Below are positions 7,968 through 18,300 of a stretch of DNA of 64,000 nt, in pieces (position 1 is the stretch's first letter; every line of letters starts with the position of its first letter). The notes below the pieces were generated by a model. It did not search any database, was not told the origin of the DNA, and saw only the letters and a program-made list of their open reading frames with translations. The position numbers were made by a program, and so were the translations under genes. The DNA is from an uncultured Saprospiraceae bacterium (GTDB taxonomy: Bacteria > Bacteroidota > Bacteroidia > Chitinophagales > Saprospiraceae): NCBI GenBank assembly GCA_937981555.1, contig CALJOK010000014.1, positions 1-64,000 on the forward strand. Reading direction: 5' to 3'.

Positions 7968-10430
7968 TTAAGGTTTAACCTCTTCCGTTTTATTCTCTTT
8001 CACATGTTTATCCATCCATTCGGTCATTTCCCAAAGCATGTGCATGATGGATTCACGCGCTTGATAACCATGACTTTCATGCGGCAACATTACCAATCTT
8101 ACCGTTGCTCCATGACCTTTTAGCGCAGCATAAAATCGCTCACTTTGCATGGGATAAGTTCCAGAATTATTATCGGCATTTCCATGAATCAAAAGAAGCG
8201 GTTCTTTAATTTTATCAGCATGCATGAAGGGAGACATTTTAAAATAAGTCTCAGGAGTTTCCCAAAAAGTTCGTTCTTCCGATTGAAAACCAAAAGGTGT
8301 CAACGTTCGATTATAAGCACCACTCCGAGCAATCCCTGCAGCAAATAAATCGCAATGCGCCAATAAATTTGCCGTCATAAATGCACCATAAGAATGCCCT
8401 CCGACAACCAGACGATCTTTATCCGCCACACCTATATCTACAATTTTATCAATTGCAGCTTCAGCGTCCATGACCAATTGTTCTCGAAATTTTTCATTTG
8501 GTTCTTCATCACCTTCGCCCACTATCGGCATTCCAAAATCATCAAAGACTGCATAACCTTGCGTCACCCAAAAGATTGGCGACCCCCAATATAATCGAGT
8601 AAATTCGTAAGGAGAGTCATTCACTTGACTTGCTGCATTTGCACTTTTATATTCACGCGGATAAGCCCACATGAGTACAGGTAATCGACCATCCTTTTCG
8701 GCATTATAACCTGCGGGAGTGTACATGGTTCCCGTTAGTTCGATGCCATCTTTCCGTTTGTATTTGACTAATTCTTTTTTCACACCTTTTAATGACTCGT
8801 AAGGATTTTTGAAAAAAGTTAATTGTTTATTTTCCTTTGAATTAATGTCTTTGATAAAATAATTTGGCGGTTCATCTTTAGATTCTCGACGAGTTAAAAT
8901 ACTTCCTTTTTCAATATCTAAAATTTCAACAGGCACTTCATAGTAAGGTGCTTCTGATCTCCAAAGTCGAGTTGGTTTTTTTGTAGCCAAATCAAATTTA
9001 TCAATAAAAGGACGATTGCCTTCTGGTGATGCACCTTGTCCTGAGAGGTAAAATGTTTTACCTTCATCCGAGGTTAAGAGAACACCACGACCATATTTAT
9101 TTCGATGCGTTTCGAAACCTCCAGGGCTGTTGTACCGATCTTCCCACGAACGATCGAAGATGACTTTTTTGTCTTCGTTTGGAGCGGTTGGATTCCAACT
9201 GCTTGTAATTTCTCGACGGGTTTCCCATTCCCATTCAGAAGCCATTGCGAGTCCATCATTTCCCCAAATCACACCTCCATAGCGTAGTTTCAAACTGATT
9301 CCTTCCTGCGCAACACCTTTGAAAGGAGCAGATTTGAAAAACATTTTATCTCTAATTTTTGCTTCTACTTTTGGATCACCACCATCTTGAGCTTCTACCC
9401 AATAAACAGTTGCAGGCGCATCTGCACGCCAAGTGAAACTACGTGGACCAGTTCGAGTTGCGCCAAAACCTTTTGGAATATTTTCAGCCGAAGGAATTTG
9501 TGCAAGCTTCGTCACATCGTTTCCATTTTTATCATAAATATCTATATCAAAAGGAAATCGAGCGAATGGAACGATGTAAGAAAAAGGCCTTTGTACCGTA
9601 TAAACCATGACGTAGTTTCCATCAGGGGAAGTACTCATCCCTTTGACAATTCCTGTTTTTCCAAAAGGCTGAACATTACCAGTTTCAAGGTCAACTTTAA
9701 TTAAGTTTGAAATAGTATAATATTCAAACAAAGTTTCATCATGTCGATTTTTTAATAAATCTTGATACGTTCGAACTGGGGCAGATTTACCTTCGTTGGC
9801 TTGAATCGTTGGGCCGATAGGTTTAATATCTTCCTTTGGAGTTAATCCCCGATTTGGGTTTATTTTTTTATAGATGATTGTTTTGTTATCAGAAAACCAA
9901 GAGTAAGGTAAACCACCCATGGCATCATTTACATTTGCATCGGTTAGTTTTTTGGCACTACCTTTTTTCAAATTAGCAGTCCATAATTCTAATCCATTTT
10001 CTTTGGTAATGGTAAAAACGACTCGCGAACCATCAGGAGACCAACTTACATTTTCCATTTTTGGATTGGCGGGCAGACCTTCAATTTCTTTTTCTATTGA
10101 CCCATCCACCGATTTCATTTTCATACTATTAAAATGAGAGGAACGGCTCGAGCCATTGGTTCGTGGATTAATTCGGATACCTGCTAAACGTAATTCTTCC
10201 TGCGCTACTTCTTCAATCGAAGGCAAACTTGCTCGACCTAACAATAGCATTACATCTCCTGAAGGACTTAAACTTGCCGCTGGAGTGGGCGGTGCGTCGA
10301 TTAAATCAGCAATTGCTTTGGGTGGCATTTGGTAGCCTAAATTATTTTGTACGTTTAAATTCATGGTGAACATTAAGAGAAATGAGATCCCAAAAAGGGA
10401 CAGATTTTGTGAGGTTAACTTTTTTTGCAA
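7968..10430 (-). CDS. S9-family prolyl oligopeptidase-like serine peptidase
   Basis: GGHSYGAFMT nucleophile motif, C-terminal HGNADNN and HESHGY, N-terminal propeller. Confidence 0.9.
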   Translation of the reverse strand: MQKKLTSQNLSLFGISFLLMFTMNLNVQNNLGYQMPPKAIADLIDAPPTPAASLSPSGDVMLLLGRASLPSIEEVAQEELRLAGIRINPRTNGSSRSSHFNSMKMKSVDGSIEKEIEGLPANPKMENVSWSPDGSRVVFTITKENGLELWTANLKKGSAKKLTDANVNDAMGGLPYSWFSDNKTIIYKKINPNRGLTPKEDIKPIGPTIQANEGKSAPVRTYQDLLKNRHDETLFEYYTISNLIKVDLETGNVQPFGKTGIVKGMSTSPDGNYVMVYTVQRPFSYIVPFARFPFDIDIYDKNGNDVTKLAQIPSAENIPKGFGATRTGPRSFTWRADAPATVYWVEAQDGGDPKVEAKIRDKMFFKSAPFKGVAQEGISLKLRYGGVIWGNDGLAMASEWEWETRREITSSWNPTAPNEDKKVIFDRSWEDRYNSPGGFETHRNKYGRGVLLTSDEGKTFYLSGQGASPEGNRPFIDKFDLATKKPTRLWRSEAPYYEVPVEILDIEKGSILTRRESKDEPPNYFIKDINSKENKQLTFFKNPYESLKGVKKELVKYKRKDGIELTGTMYTPAGYNAEKDGRLPVLMWAYPREYKSANAASQVNDSPYEFTRLYWGSPIFWVTQGYAVFDDFGMPIVGEGDEEPNEKFREQLVMDAEAAIDKIVDIGVADKDRLVVGGHSYGAFMTANLLAHCDLFAAGIARSGAYNRTLTPFGFQSEERTFWETPETYFKMSPFMHADKIKEPLLLIHGNADNNSGTYPMQSERFYAALKGHGATVRLVMLPHESHGYQARESIMHMLWEMTEWMDKHVKENKTEEVKP

Positions 10431-10515
10431 ACATAATACTGTTATTTTGTTTGCTGAAAACTCTTTTATTAAAATAAAAGAAAGAAATGTTCATTTGTAT
10501 TTTAATAAAAAATGC

Positions 10516-10555
10516 AAAAAGCGGTGTTAACGTTCAAACGCTAACACCGCTTTTT
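10516..10555. terminator. Terminator hairpin containing GTGTTA..TAACAC core
   Basis: AAAAAGCGGTGTTA/TAACACCGCTTTTT. Confidence 0.7.
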
Positions 10556-10576
10556 ATAGTGAAAATTTAGTGAAAA

Positions 10577-11083
10577 TTATTCTTTTATTAATACTGCATC
10601 TTCCAAAGTATAAATCAATCGATTGATATCATCAGAATTAGTTTTTAATTTTCCTCGAAGCGTAACGGCCTCTGCAGAATATTTCACCGGTTCTTTTGCC
10701 ATCACTTCCATTACCGTTTCAGGTCCGGCACCTCCACAGAAGAAGCACATATTATATGGAAAAGCGGAAAAGACAAATTCTTTATGACTTTTGTATCCTT
10801 CAACAGGAATGATATAACCTTTGATTTCAATTACTTTGTCTTCCAATGCGAGTACTTCTTTACTGAAAACAGGTTTGTCTACTTTGAAACCCATGATCTC
10901 ATCATACTCTTTTTTGAAAGTAATTTTACTTAACGTTTTCCAAGCTTTAGCTGCATTGGAAGGTTCAGTTGGAGCTTTGACAGTTTGTGTTTTATCTTCC
11001 TTCGTGGAAGATTGTGCAGTACTTATATTTGAAAAAGCGGCTACTAAAAATAAACTGAATATTGCAATGGTTATTTTTTTCAT
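10577..11083 (-). CDS. DUF3299-like secreted protein
   Basis: Start moved to internal ATG with signal peptide MKKITIAIFSLFLVAAFSNIS; VIEIKGYIIPVEG..., NMCFFCGGAGPE. Confidence 0.65.
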   Translation of the reverse strand: MKKITIAIFSLFLVAAFSNISTAQSSTKEDKTQTVKAPTEPSNAAKAWKTLSKITFKKEYDEIMGFKVDKPVFSKEVLALEDKVIEIKGYIIPVEGYKSHKEFVFSAFPYNMCFFCGGAGPETVMEVMAKEPVKYSAEAVTLRGKLKTNSDDINRLIYTLEDAVLIKE

Positions 11084-11163
11084 AATATCTTTTTTCTTTT
11101 GGTAAAAAAATCCAAATCCCTCACTTGTCCACAAATATAACGTATTACTTTCGATGAAGTAAT

Positions 11164-12492
11164 TTAAGACTCTGTTAAAGTTTGAGAAATATCTGTTTTA
11201 AATGCTTGAATTGCAGGAATCACAGCAGCAATAAAACCAATCAGTAATGCACCGCCGAGCAAATAAAATTCTTCTTTTAAAAATTTCGTAGCTGTAAATG
11301 AGTAGTGGTATTTATCTTCCATTTGTCCAGCAAAGATACTCATTCCCAAATGACTTAAAATAATTCCAATCACATATCCAATGATTGCTAATAACAATCC
11401 TTCAACAATAATTAGAATAAAAAGTTTGGTCGGAGTAGCACCCATCACTCGCATCAAAGCCAATTCATATTTTCGATCTCGCAACGAACTAAACAATGAA
11501 ATAAAAATACTCAGCCCAGAAACGAAGACAATAATCATCGCCAAATTTCTCAAAAAACTTTCACCCAAACTCATATTATCATATAGTCGATTCAATTCAA
11601 TAGCTGGTGATGCTGCCATGACTTCCGTATTTTCATTAATTCCTCGAAGCATCGTCAAGGCTTGAAAACTCTTTTTACTCGACTCTTTAAACTTGATCAA
11701 AATTGAAGTGATCTCTTGATCAACTTCTTCAATTAATGGTTTTTGTGGAGCAGGGTGATCGTGGTCATGATGATCGTGACCATCATGTGCTGCATGGTCG
11801 TGTCCTTCGTGATTATCGGTTTCAGTTTCAGACTCGGGTTCTTCTTCAGTCGTTTCAGGTTCATCATGATTACCATGCACTTCCCAAATACTTTGCGTTG
11901 TCGTCAAAATTAATTGATCGATAACGGAATTTGATTTTTGGAAGATACCAACCACTTTAAACTCTCCGTGATCATGTCCATTCATTCCATCACTCAGAAA
12001 TCCATGTGTACTGTGAAAGGTGTCACCAATTTTCAGGTTGACGATCTTGGCAACATCTGCTCCGATGGTTGCTTCAAAATTATTTTTCCAAATTTTTCCT
12101 TCTCCAATTTTAACGTCATAAAGTTGTGGGTAATCCTGAGTTGTCCCGACGATTCGAAAACCTTTGTAACTATCTCCCAAGGAAAGCGGAATAGCTTTTT
12201 CGATCAATGGGTTCCTTCCACTCAAAAAAGGTTTGACATCTTTAATTTTTACATTTCCAGTTGGATCATCGACGTGATACATGTTGCATAAAATCATTTG
12301 CAACGGACTTCCTTTTGAGCCAATAACTAAAGAAATACCTGCGAGATTTTTGTCAAATTTTTCTTGAACTTGTTTTTCGATAAGAAAAATCATGGAGATC
12401 ATTCCTACACCAAGTGCAAACAAAACCAAACTCAAAGCCATGTTGAGTGGTTTATTAGTTAGATTTTTCCAGGCTAATTTTAATGTACTCAT
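11164..12492 (-). CDS. FtsX-like (MacB-type) ABC transporter permease with His/acid-rich periplasmic insert
   Basis: Four-TM FtsX architecture; HEGHDHAAHDGHDHHDHDHP segment. Confidence 0.88.
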   Translation of the reverse strand: MSTLKLAWKNLTNKPLNMALSLVLFALGVGMISMIFLIEKQVQEKFDKNLAGISLVIGSKGSPLQMILCNMYHVDDPTGNVKIKDVKPFLSGRNPLIEKAIPLSLGDSYKGFRIVGTTQDYPQLYDVKIGEGKIWKNNFEATIGADVAKIVNLKIGDTFHSTHGFLSDGMNGHDHGEFKVVGIFQKSNSVIDQLILTTTQSIWEVHGNHDEPETTEEEPESETETDNHEGHDHAAHDGHDHHDHDHPAPQKPLIEEVDQEITSILIKFKESSKKSFQALTMLRGINENTEVMAASPAIELNRLYDNMSLGESFLRNLAMIIVFVSGLSIFISLFSSLRDRKYELALMRVMGATPTKLFILIIVEGLLLAIIGYVIGIILSHLGMSIFAGQMEDKYHYSFTATKFLKEEFYLLGGALLIGFIAAVIPAIQAFKTDISQTLTES

Positions 12493-13115
12493 AGTTGAAT
12501 TTGGTTTTTCACTAAATCTTTCAATCGTCCATCATGAGTCACGATGAGTAAAGTTGCATTTGCTTCTTTAGCTTGTTGTTCTAATAATTTAATTACTTCT
12601 TGACAATTTTTATCATCCAAAGCAGAAGTAGGTTCGTCTGCTAAAATCACCGCAGGACGATTAACTAATGCTCGAGCAATAGAAACTCTTTGCTTTTCTC
12701 CTTCACTTAAATTATCAATTTTAGATTTGAATTTATGCCCAACGTTGAGTTGGTTGAGTAGCTTATAAATGTATTCTCTATTAATATCTTGCCCAGCTAA
12801 TTGTTGAGCTAACATCAAATTTTCTTCTACCGTTAAGGCTCTTACGAAATAAGGTTTTTGAAAAACGATGCCAATATTTTTTCCTCGAAATTTATCCAAT
12901 GCAGTTGAAGAGAGTTGGCGGGTATCTTTTCCGTCAATCAAAATTTCACCTTGCTTAGGTTTACGTAAACCACCGAGCAAATGTAAAAGGGTTGTTTTTC
13001 CACTTCCAGATTGACCAATCAAAAGCCATTGCTCCCCTCGTTGACAATTGATGTCGGGGAAGTCTAAAATGGTTTTTCCGTCGTAGGAAAATTTTAAATT
13101 TTTGGTTTGTAACAT
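12489..13115 (-). CDS. ABC transporter ATP-binding protein (LolD/MacB class)
   Basis: Walker A GQSGSGKTTLL, LSEGEKQRVSIARAL, Walker B ILADEPTSALD; 4-nt overlap with permease. Confidence 0.95.
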   Translation of the reverse strand: MLQTKNLKFSYDGKTILDFPDINCQRGEQWLLIGQSGSGKTTLLHLLGGLRKPKQGEILIDGKDTRQLSSTALDKFRGKNIGIVFQKPYFVRALTVEENLMLAQQLAGQDINREYIYKLLNQLNVGHKFKSKIDNLSEGEKQRVSIARALVNRPAVILADEPTSALDDKNCQEVIKLLEQQAKEANATLLIVTHDGRLKDLVKNQIQL

Positions 13116-13160
13116 AGTTTTTCTCTAATTATTTTTTTAGCTGCCAATAAAAATTGACGG

Positions 13161-14063
13161 CTATAATAATGCTGCACCGAAGACTCCAGCGCTATCTCCA
13201 AGCTTCGGTTTTAAAAACACCGTATCGAACCGATTGTTGAAAACATATTTTCTTGCTTCTTCTACACCTTCTTTATATAACAAATCAACATTGCCAACTC
13301 CTCCTCCCAAAACGATTGCATCTGGATCTAAAATATTAATCACATTAGCGATTCCTTTCCCAAAAAATTCTAACATTCGTTTGACAGTTTTGGTTGCTGA
13401 ACCATCTGTTCCAGCATGGTATCTTTCGACGATTGTTTTTAATTTTAAATGTTCACCAGATTGAGCTTCGTAAAATCTTTCCAAAGATTTTCCAGAAAGA
13501 ACTGTTTCTACACAGCCGACTTTTCCACAATAACAATTTCCTCCCGAAACATCTAAAAAGTTATGTCCCCATTCGCCTGCAATTCCTTGTCGACCAGTAA
13601 GAGGCTTTCCATCAATCACAATTCCTCCACCAACACCGGAACCCATGATAACGCCAAAAACTACTTTAGCATCTGGCATTTTATCTTTTACAATTCCCAT
13701 ATTAGTTTCTGCAACTGCAAAACAATTAGCATCATTAGCAACGACAATTGGCAATTGGAGGAGTTGCTCCAAATCTTTTTGGAATGGCATTCCATTCATA
13801 ATGGTAGTGTTGGAATTTTTCATCGTTTGTAAAATTGGATCAATCACACCAGGTGTTCCTATTCCAATTTTATCAGGTTTGACACCTGTCTCAGCAATCA
13901 GGACTTCAACAAGTTTTGCAATTTGATCTAAGATATGTTGGTATCCTCTGTCTGCTTCAGTAGGAACTCTTAATCGTTTTAAAGAAACAGGATTATCGCC
14001 ACCTTCGAGTACGACTCCTTCAATTTTAGTTCCTCCTAAGTCAATGCCCCAATGTAAATCCAT
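13161..14063 (-). CDS. ROK-family sugar kinase
   Basis: WGIDLGGTKIEGVVL, CYCGKVGCVET zinc motif, GGGVGN. Confidence 0.9.
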   Translation of the reverse strand: MDLHWGIDLGGTKIEGVVLEGGDNPVSLKRLRVPTEADRGYQHILDQIAKLVEVLIAETGVKPDKIGIGTPGVIDPILQTMKNSNTTIMNGMPFQKDLEQLLQLPIVVANDANCFAVAETNMGIVKDKMPDAKVVFGVIMGSGVGGGIVIDGKPLTGRQGIAGEWGHNFLDVSGGNCYCGKVGCVETVLSGKSLERFYEAQSGEHLKLKTIVERYHAGTDGSATKTVKRMLEFFGKGIANVINILDPDAIVLGGGVGNVDLLYKEGVEEARKYVFNNRFDTVFLKPKLGDSAGVFGAALL

Positions 14064-14153
14064 AATGTGATAAGTTATTTTAAATCCAATTTCGGAGTTT
14101 TTTTTTTATAAAAACAACCAAAAAGGACAGTTGGTTTTGAAAAAATAATGACC

Positions 14154-14184
14154 TTGATTTTATGCAAAAATACTGCTACATTTG
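14154..14184 (+). promoter_or_regulatory. Promoter of the Ile leader/attenuator
   Basis: TTG (14154-14156)-N20-TACATTTG (14177-14184). Confidence 0.65.
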
Positions 14185-14214
14185 TCCATCTTTAAAAAGA
14201 AAGAAAAAAATAAC

Positions 14215-14280
14215 ATGAAATTTTACTCAAATATAATAATTAGCATCATTATCATTCCGCGATTGCCAGACAATCTGTAG
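14215..14280 (+). CDS. Ile-rich leader peptide MKFYSNIIISIIIIPRLPDNL*
   Basis: 21-aa ORF with 7 Ile codons (3 then 4, separated by Ser), followed by antiterminator/terminator elements. Confidence 0.8.
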   Translation: MKFYSNIIISIIIIPRLPDNL

Positions 14281-14323
14281 ATGCTACATTTTTTATTTGA
14301 AATAAAAAGCTCTGACAGGTTGT
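14270..14323 (+). promoter_or_regulatory. Predicted antiterminator pairing
   Basis: ACAATCTGT (14270-14278) can pair with ACAGGTTGT (14315-14323), 9 bp with one G-U; mutually exclusive with the terminator 5' arm. Confidence 0.6.
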
Positions 14324-14339
14324 ACTGTCAGAGCTTTTT
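14304..14339 (+). terminator. Attenuator terminator
   Basis: Perfect 15-bp stem AAAAAGCTCTGACAG/CTGTCAGAGCTTTTT, then GTTTTTTT. Confidence 0.85.
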
Positions 14340-14432
14340 GTTTTTTTACTTAAGAAATTAAATTAAAAATTGTTTTAACATTTTATCTTTGTGCTCGTTT
14401 TAAAAAATGTGTTTTAGGTGAAAATAAATATT

Positions 14433-15266
14433 ATGGAAAATTTAAAACACATAATAGAAGAGGTTTACGCTAAAAAAGAAAATAGGAATAAATTTACTTT
14501 TTTGACAGGAGCAGGAATTTCTGCGGATAGTGGAATTCCAACATACAGAGGAAGTGATGGAATTTGGGTAAAAGGAACAAAATATCATAAGCCTGAAGAG
14601 TTTGGAACATTTAAATATTTTTTAAAAAATCCAAGAGAGGTGTGGCAATACACTTTGTTTCGAAAAAAGATGTTTGAGGAAGCTCAACCAAATTCGAGTC
14701 ATACTGATATTGCAGAGATAGAAAAACTTTTGGGAGATCGATTTCATTTAATAACTCAGAACGTAGATGGTCTTCATCCAAGATCGGGAGTTAAAAATAT
14801 TTATGAGATACATGGAAATTATAGAGAGGTAAAGTGTTCAGCAGGTTGTGATGATATTTTTCCAACACCAACTATTTTAAAATCAAAGAGTCTAAAAGAA
14901 GATCTTACTCAAGAAGAAGTTAAAAATTTAAAGTGCCCAACTTGTGGTAATTGGTTAAGACCTAATATTTTGTGGTTTGATGAATATTATAATGAAAAAA
15001 CGCATAAATATTTTAGTTCTCTTAGGGTCGCAAAACGTAGTGGGATATTGTTCATATTAGGAACATCAGGAGCAACTAATTTACCTATTGAGATTACAAG
15101 AACTGCACTTAGATATGGAAACTACATTGTAGAAATAAATATTGAAGACAATAAATTCACAAAATTATTAGAAGGAAAAAAGAATAAATTAATTATTAGA
15201 AAAAAGAGTAGTGAAGCTCTTTCTGAAATAAAAAAAATGATAAAAGATTGTATTGAAAAATCGTAA
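14433..15266 (+). CDS. Sir2-family NAD-dependent protein deacylase-like protein
   Basis: TGAGISADSGIPTYRG, TQNVDGLHPRSG, EIHGN and two Cys pairs (CSAGC, CPTC); ATG at 14433 preferred over the GTG at 14418. Confidence 0.9.
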   Translation: MENLKHIIEEVYAKKENRNKFTFLTGAGISADSGIPTYRGSDGIWVKGTKYHKPEEFGTFKYFLKNPREVWQYTLFRKKMFEEAQPNSSHTDIAEIEKLLGDRFHLITQNVDGLHPRSGVKNIYEIHGNYREVKCSAGCDDIFPTPTILKSKSLKEDLTQEEVKNLKCPTCGNWLRPNILWFDEYYNEKTHKYFSSLRVAKRSGILFILGTSGATNLPIEITRTALRYGNYIVEINIEDNKFTKLLEGKKNKLIIRKKSSEALSEIKKMIKDCIEKS

Positions 15267-15317
15267 TCGATTTCGATCCAAATTTTTTAATAAAAAGTAC
15301 ATTAATAAATTTTTAAT

Positions 15318-18300
15318 ATGTCAAACGAAAAATACCGTAAAGTCAAATCCCTCAATCTCCCTGAGATCGACAAAGAGATACTCGCTTTTTGGAGTGAAAA
15401 GAAAGTGTTCGAAAAAAGTATCGAGGAAAGAAGTAAAGACAATTCTTATGTCTTTTATGAAGGCCCGCCTTCGGCAAATGGAAAACCTGGAATTCACCAC
15501 GTGATGGCTCGAACGATCAAAGATATGATTTGTCGACATAATACGTTGAAAGGGAAAAGAGTAGAACGAAAAGGTGGTTGGGATACACATGGTTTGCCAA
15601 TTGAATTAGCAGTAGAAAAAGAATTGGGAATAACTAAAGAAGATATTGGGACTAAAATTTCGGTAGAAGAGTATAATACGAAGTGCCGTGAAACAGTCAT
15701 GCGTTACAAAAGCTTGTGGGATGATTTGACGGTGAAAATGGGATATTGGGTTGATCTTGAAAATCCATATGTTACCTATGAAAATGAATATATAGAATCT
15801 GTTTGGTGGCTATTAAATCAGTTGTACAAAAAAGACTTGTTATATAAAGGTCTTTCCGTTCAACCATATTCACCTGCAGCAGGAACTGGATTAAGTACAG
15901 CGGAGTTGAATATGCCAGGTTGTTATAAAGATGTAAAAGATACATCTGCTGTAGCGATGTTTAAAGTGGAGCGAGATGAAAAATCTGATTTCCTTTTTGA
16001 AGGAGATGATGAAGATGTTCGACTCATTGCTTGGACGACGACACCCTGGACTTTGCCTTCAAATACTGCCTTGACGGCAGGAGGAAAGATTGATTATGTG
16101 AAAATAAAGATGCTGAATAGTTACACAGATCTACCTGTAAGTGTAGTGATGGCAGAAGCATTGGTGAAGAAATGGTTTGGTGCAAAAAACCAACCTGAGA
16201 TGATCGAGCAAAGCGAATCTTTTAAAGGCGCTTTGATGGACGGAATCCGATATGAACAATTATTAGATTTTGGAAATGAGATCGAAGAGTTGCAAGGTAA
16301 GACTGATGCTTTCCGTGTAATCTTAGGAAATTTTGTAACGACGGAAGATGGAACGGGAATCGTTCACACCGCTCCTTCGTTTGGTGCAGATGATAGAATG
16401 GTTGGTGTGCAAAATGGAATTGGTGCATTGACTTTGGTAGACAAGCAAGGAAAGTTTAAAGATACCGTTGGTGAATTTTCAGGACGATATGTGAAAAATT
16501 ATAAAGACAATCCTGATTATGTAAATGTGGATATTGATATCTCCATTAAGTTGAAAAAAGAAAACAAAGCTTTCAACGTTGCGAAATACGAACATAATTA
16601 TCCGCATTGTTGGAGAACAGATAAACCGATTTTGTACTATCCTTTAGACAGTTGGTTTGTCAAAGCTGCTTCGATGAAAGAGCGAATGTCAGAATTGAAT
16701 AAAACGATTAATTGGAAACCTGCTTCGACAGGTGAAGGTCGTTTTGGGAAATGGTTGGAGAACTTGCAAGATTGGAATTTGAGTCGTTCAAGGTTTTGGG
16801 GAATCCCACTTCCGATTTGGAGAACGGAAGATGGAGAAGAAGAAAAATGTATTTCTTCCATCGAAGAATTGACAAATGAAATCGAACATGCAAATAAAGT
16901 TTTAGAAAAAAATCAAACAATTCCTGAAGACTTGCACAGACCATATATTGATGATGTAATTTTGGCAACAACAGATGGTCAACCAATGACACGAGAGTTG
17001 GATTTGATTGACGTTTGGTTTGATTCAGGTTCGATGCCTTATGCGCAATGGCATTATCCATTTGAAAATAAGGAAAAATTTGAACGGAATTATCCAGCAG
17101 ATTTTATTGCGGAAGGAGTAGATCAAACGCGTGGATGGTTTTATACTTTGCATGCAATTGCCACGATGGTTTTTGATTCTGTCGCTTACAAAAATGTGGT
17201 TTCGAATGGTTTAGTTTTAGACAAGAATGGTATTAAAATGTCTAAGTCTAAAGGCAACGCTGTTGATCCATTTGAGGCACTTGATAAGTATGGCGCAGAT
17301 GCAAACCGTTGGTATATGATTGCTAATTCACCGCCGTGGAATAATTTAAAATATGATGGTGATGGAGTAGATGAAAAGCGTAAAAAGTTTTTCGGGACAC
17401 TTTTTAATACCTACAATTTCTTTGCAACTTATGCGAACATTGATGGTTTTGAAATGGACGAAGCGAATGCAACTCCAATATCGGATCGACCTGAAATTGA
17501 TAAATGGATTATCTCAAAATTGAATTCATTGATCAAAGAATATACGGATGCGATGGATGATTACGAAGCAACGAAAGGTTGCCGAGCGATCGAAAATTTT
17601 GTATTAAATGATTTGTCGAATTGGTATGTGAGATTATGTCGTCGTCGTTTTTGGAAAAGTGATTCTGACTCTGACAAGCGTGCTGCGTACGAAACGTTGT
17701 ATGAATGTATGGTTGTCGTTTCACAATTGATGTCAGCAGTTGCACCATTTTTTGGTGATTGGTTGTATCAAAGATTGACTGATCCAATTCGTAAAAATGA
17801 AAAAGCAAATGATGGACGATGGAAACATGATTCTGTTCATTTGACTTATTTGACAAAACCGAATGATGACCTGATTGACGCAGCGATGGAGGAAAGAATG
17901 GATTATGCTCAAAGAATTTCTTCTTTGGTTTTATCTATCAGGAAAAAAGAAAATCATCGAGTACGGCAGCCTTTGCAAAAAATATTATTACCAGTTTTAG
18001 ATACTACTTTCCAAGCGCAAGTGGAAGCGGTGAAAGATTTGATTCTGTCAGAAGTTAATGTAAAAGAGATTGAATATTTGACTGACACAACTGGTTTTAT
18101 CAAAAAGAAGATCAAAGCAAATTTCAAAACGCTAGGGCGTAAGTTGGGTAAGAATATGAAAGCAGCAGCAGCTGTTATCGGAGGTTTTACTCAAGAAGAT
18201 ATTTCTGCTGTTGAGAAATCGAATAGTTACGAATTAGTTGTTGGTGATGAAACTTACGAATTGACTTTGGAGGATTTTGAAATTACTTCAGATGATATTC

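Noticed and set aside
9387-9704. 105-aa plus-strand ORF (also 9105-9287, 9919-10137)
   Set aside because: Shadow ORFs opposite the S9 peptidase gene; no protein-like features.
14418-14432. GTG start for the Sir2 gene as given in the ORF track
   Set aside because: In-frame ATG 15 nt downstream is the more likely start; the extra residues MKINI add nothing recognisable.
15253-15504. ORF overlapping the start of ileS (83 aa)
   Set aside because: Out-of-frame overlap with the strongly supported ileS N-terminus; composition is Lys/Arg/Ser-rich noise.
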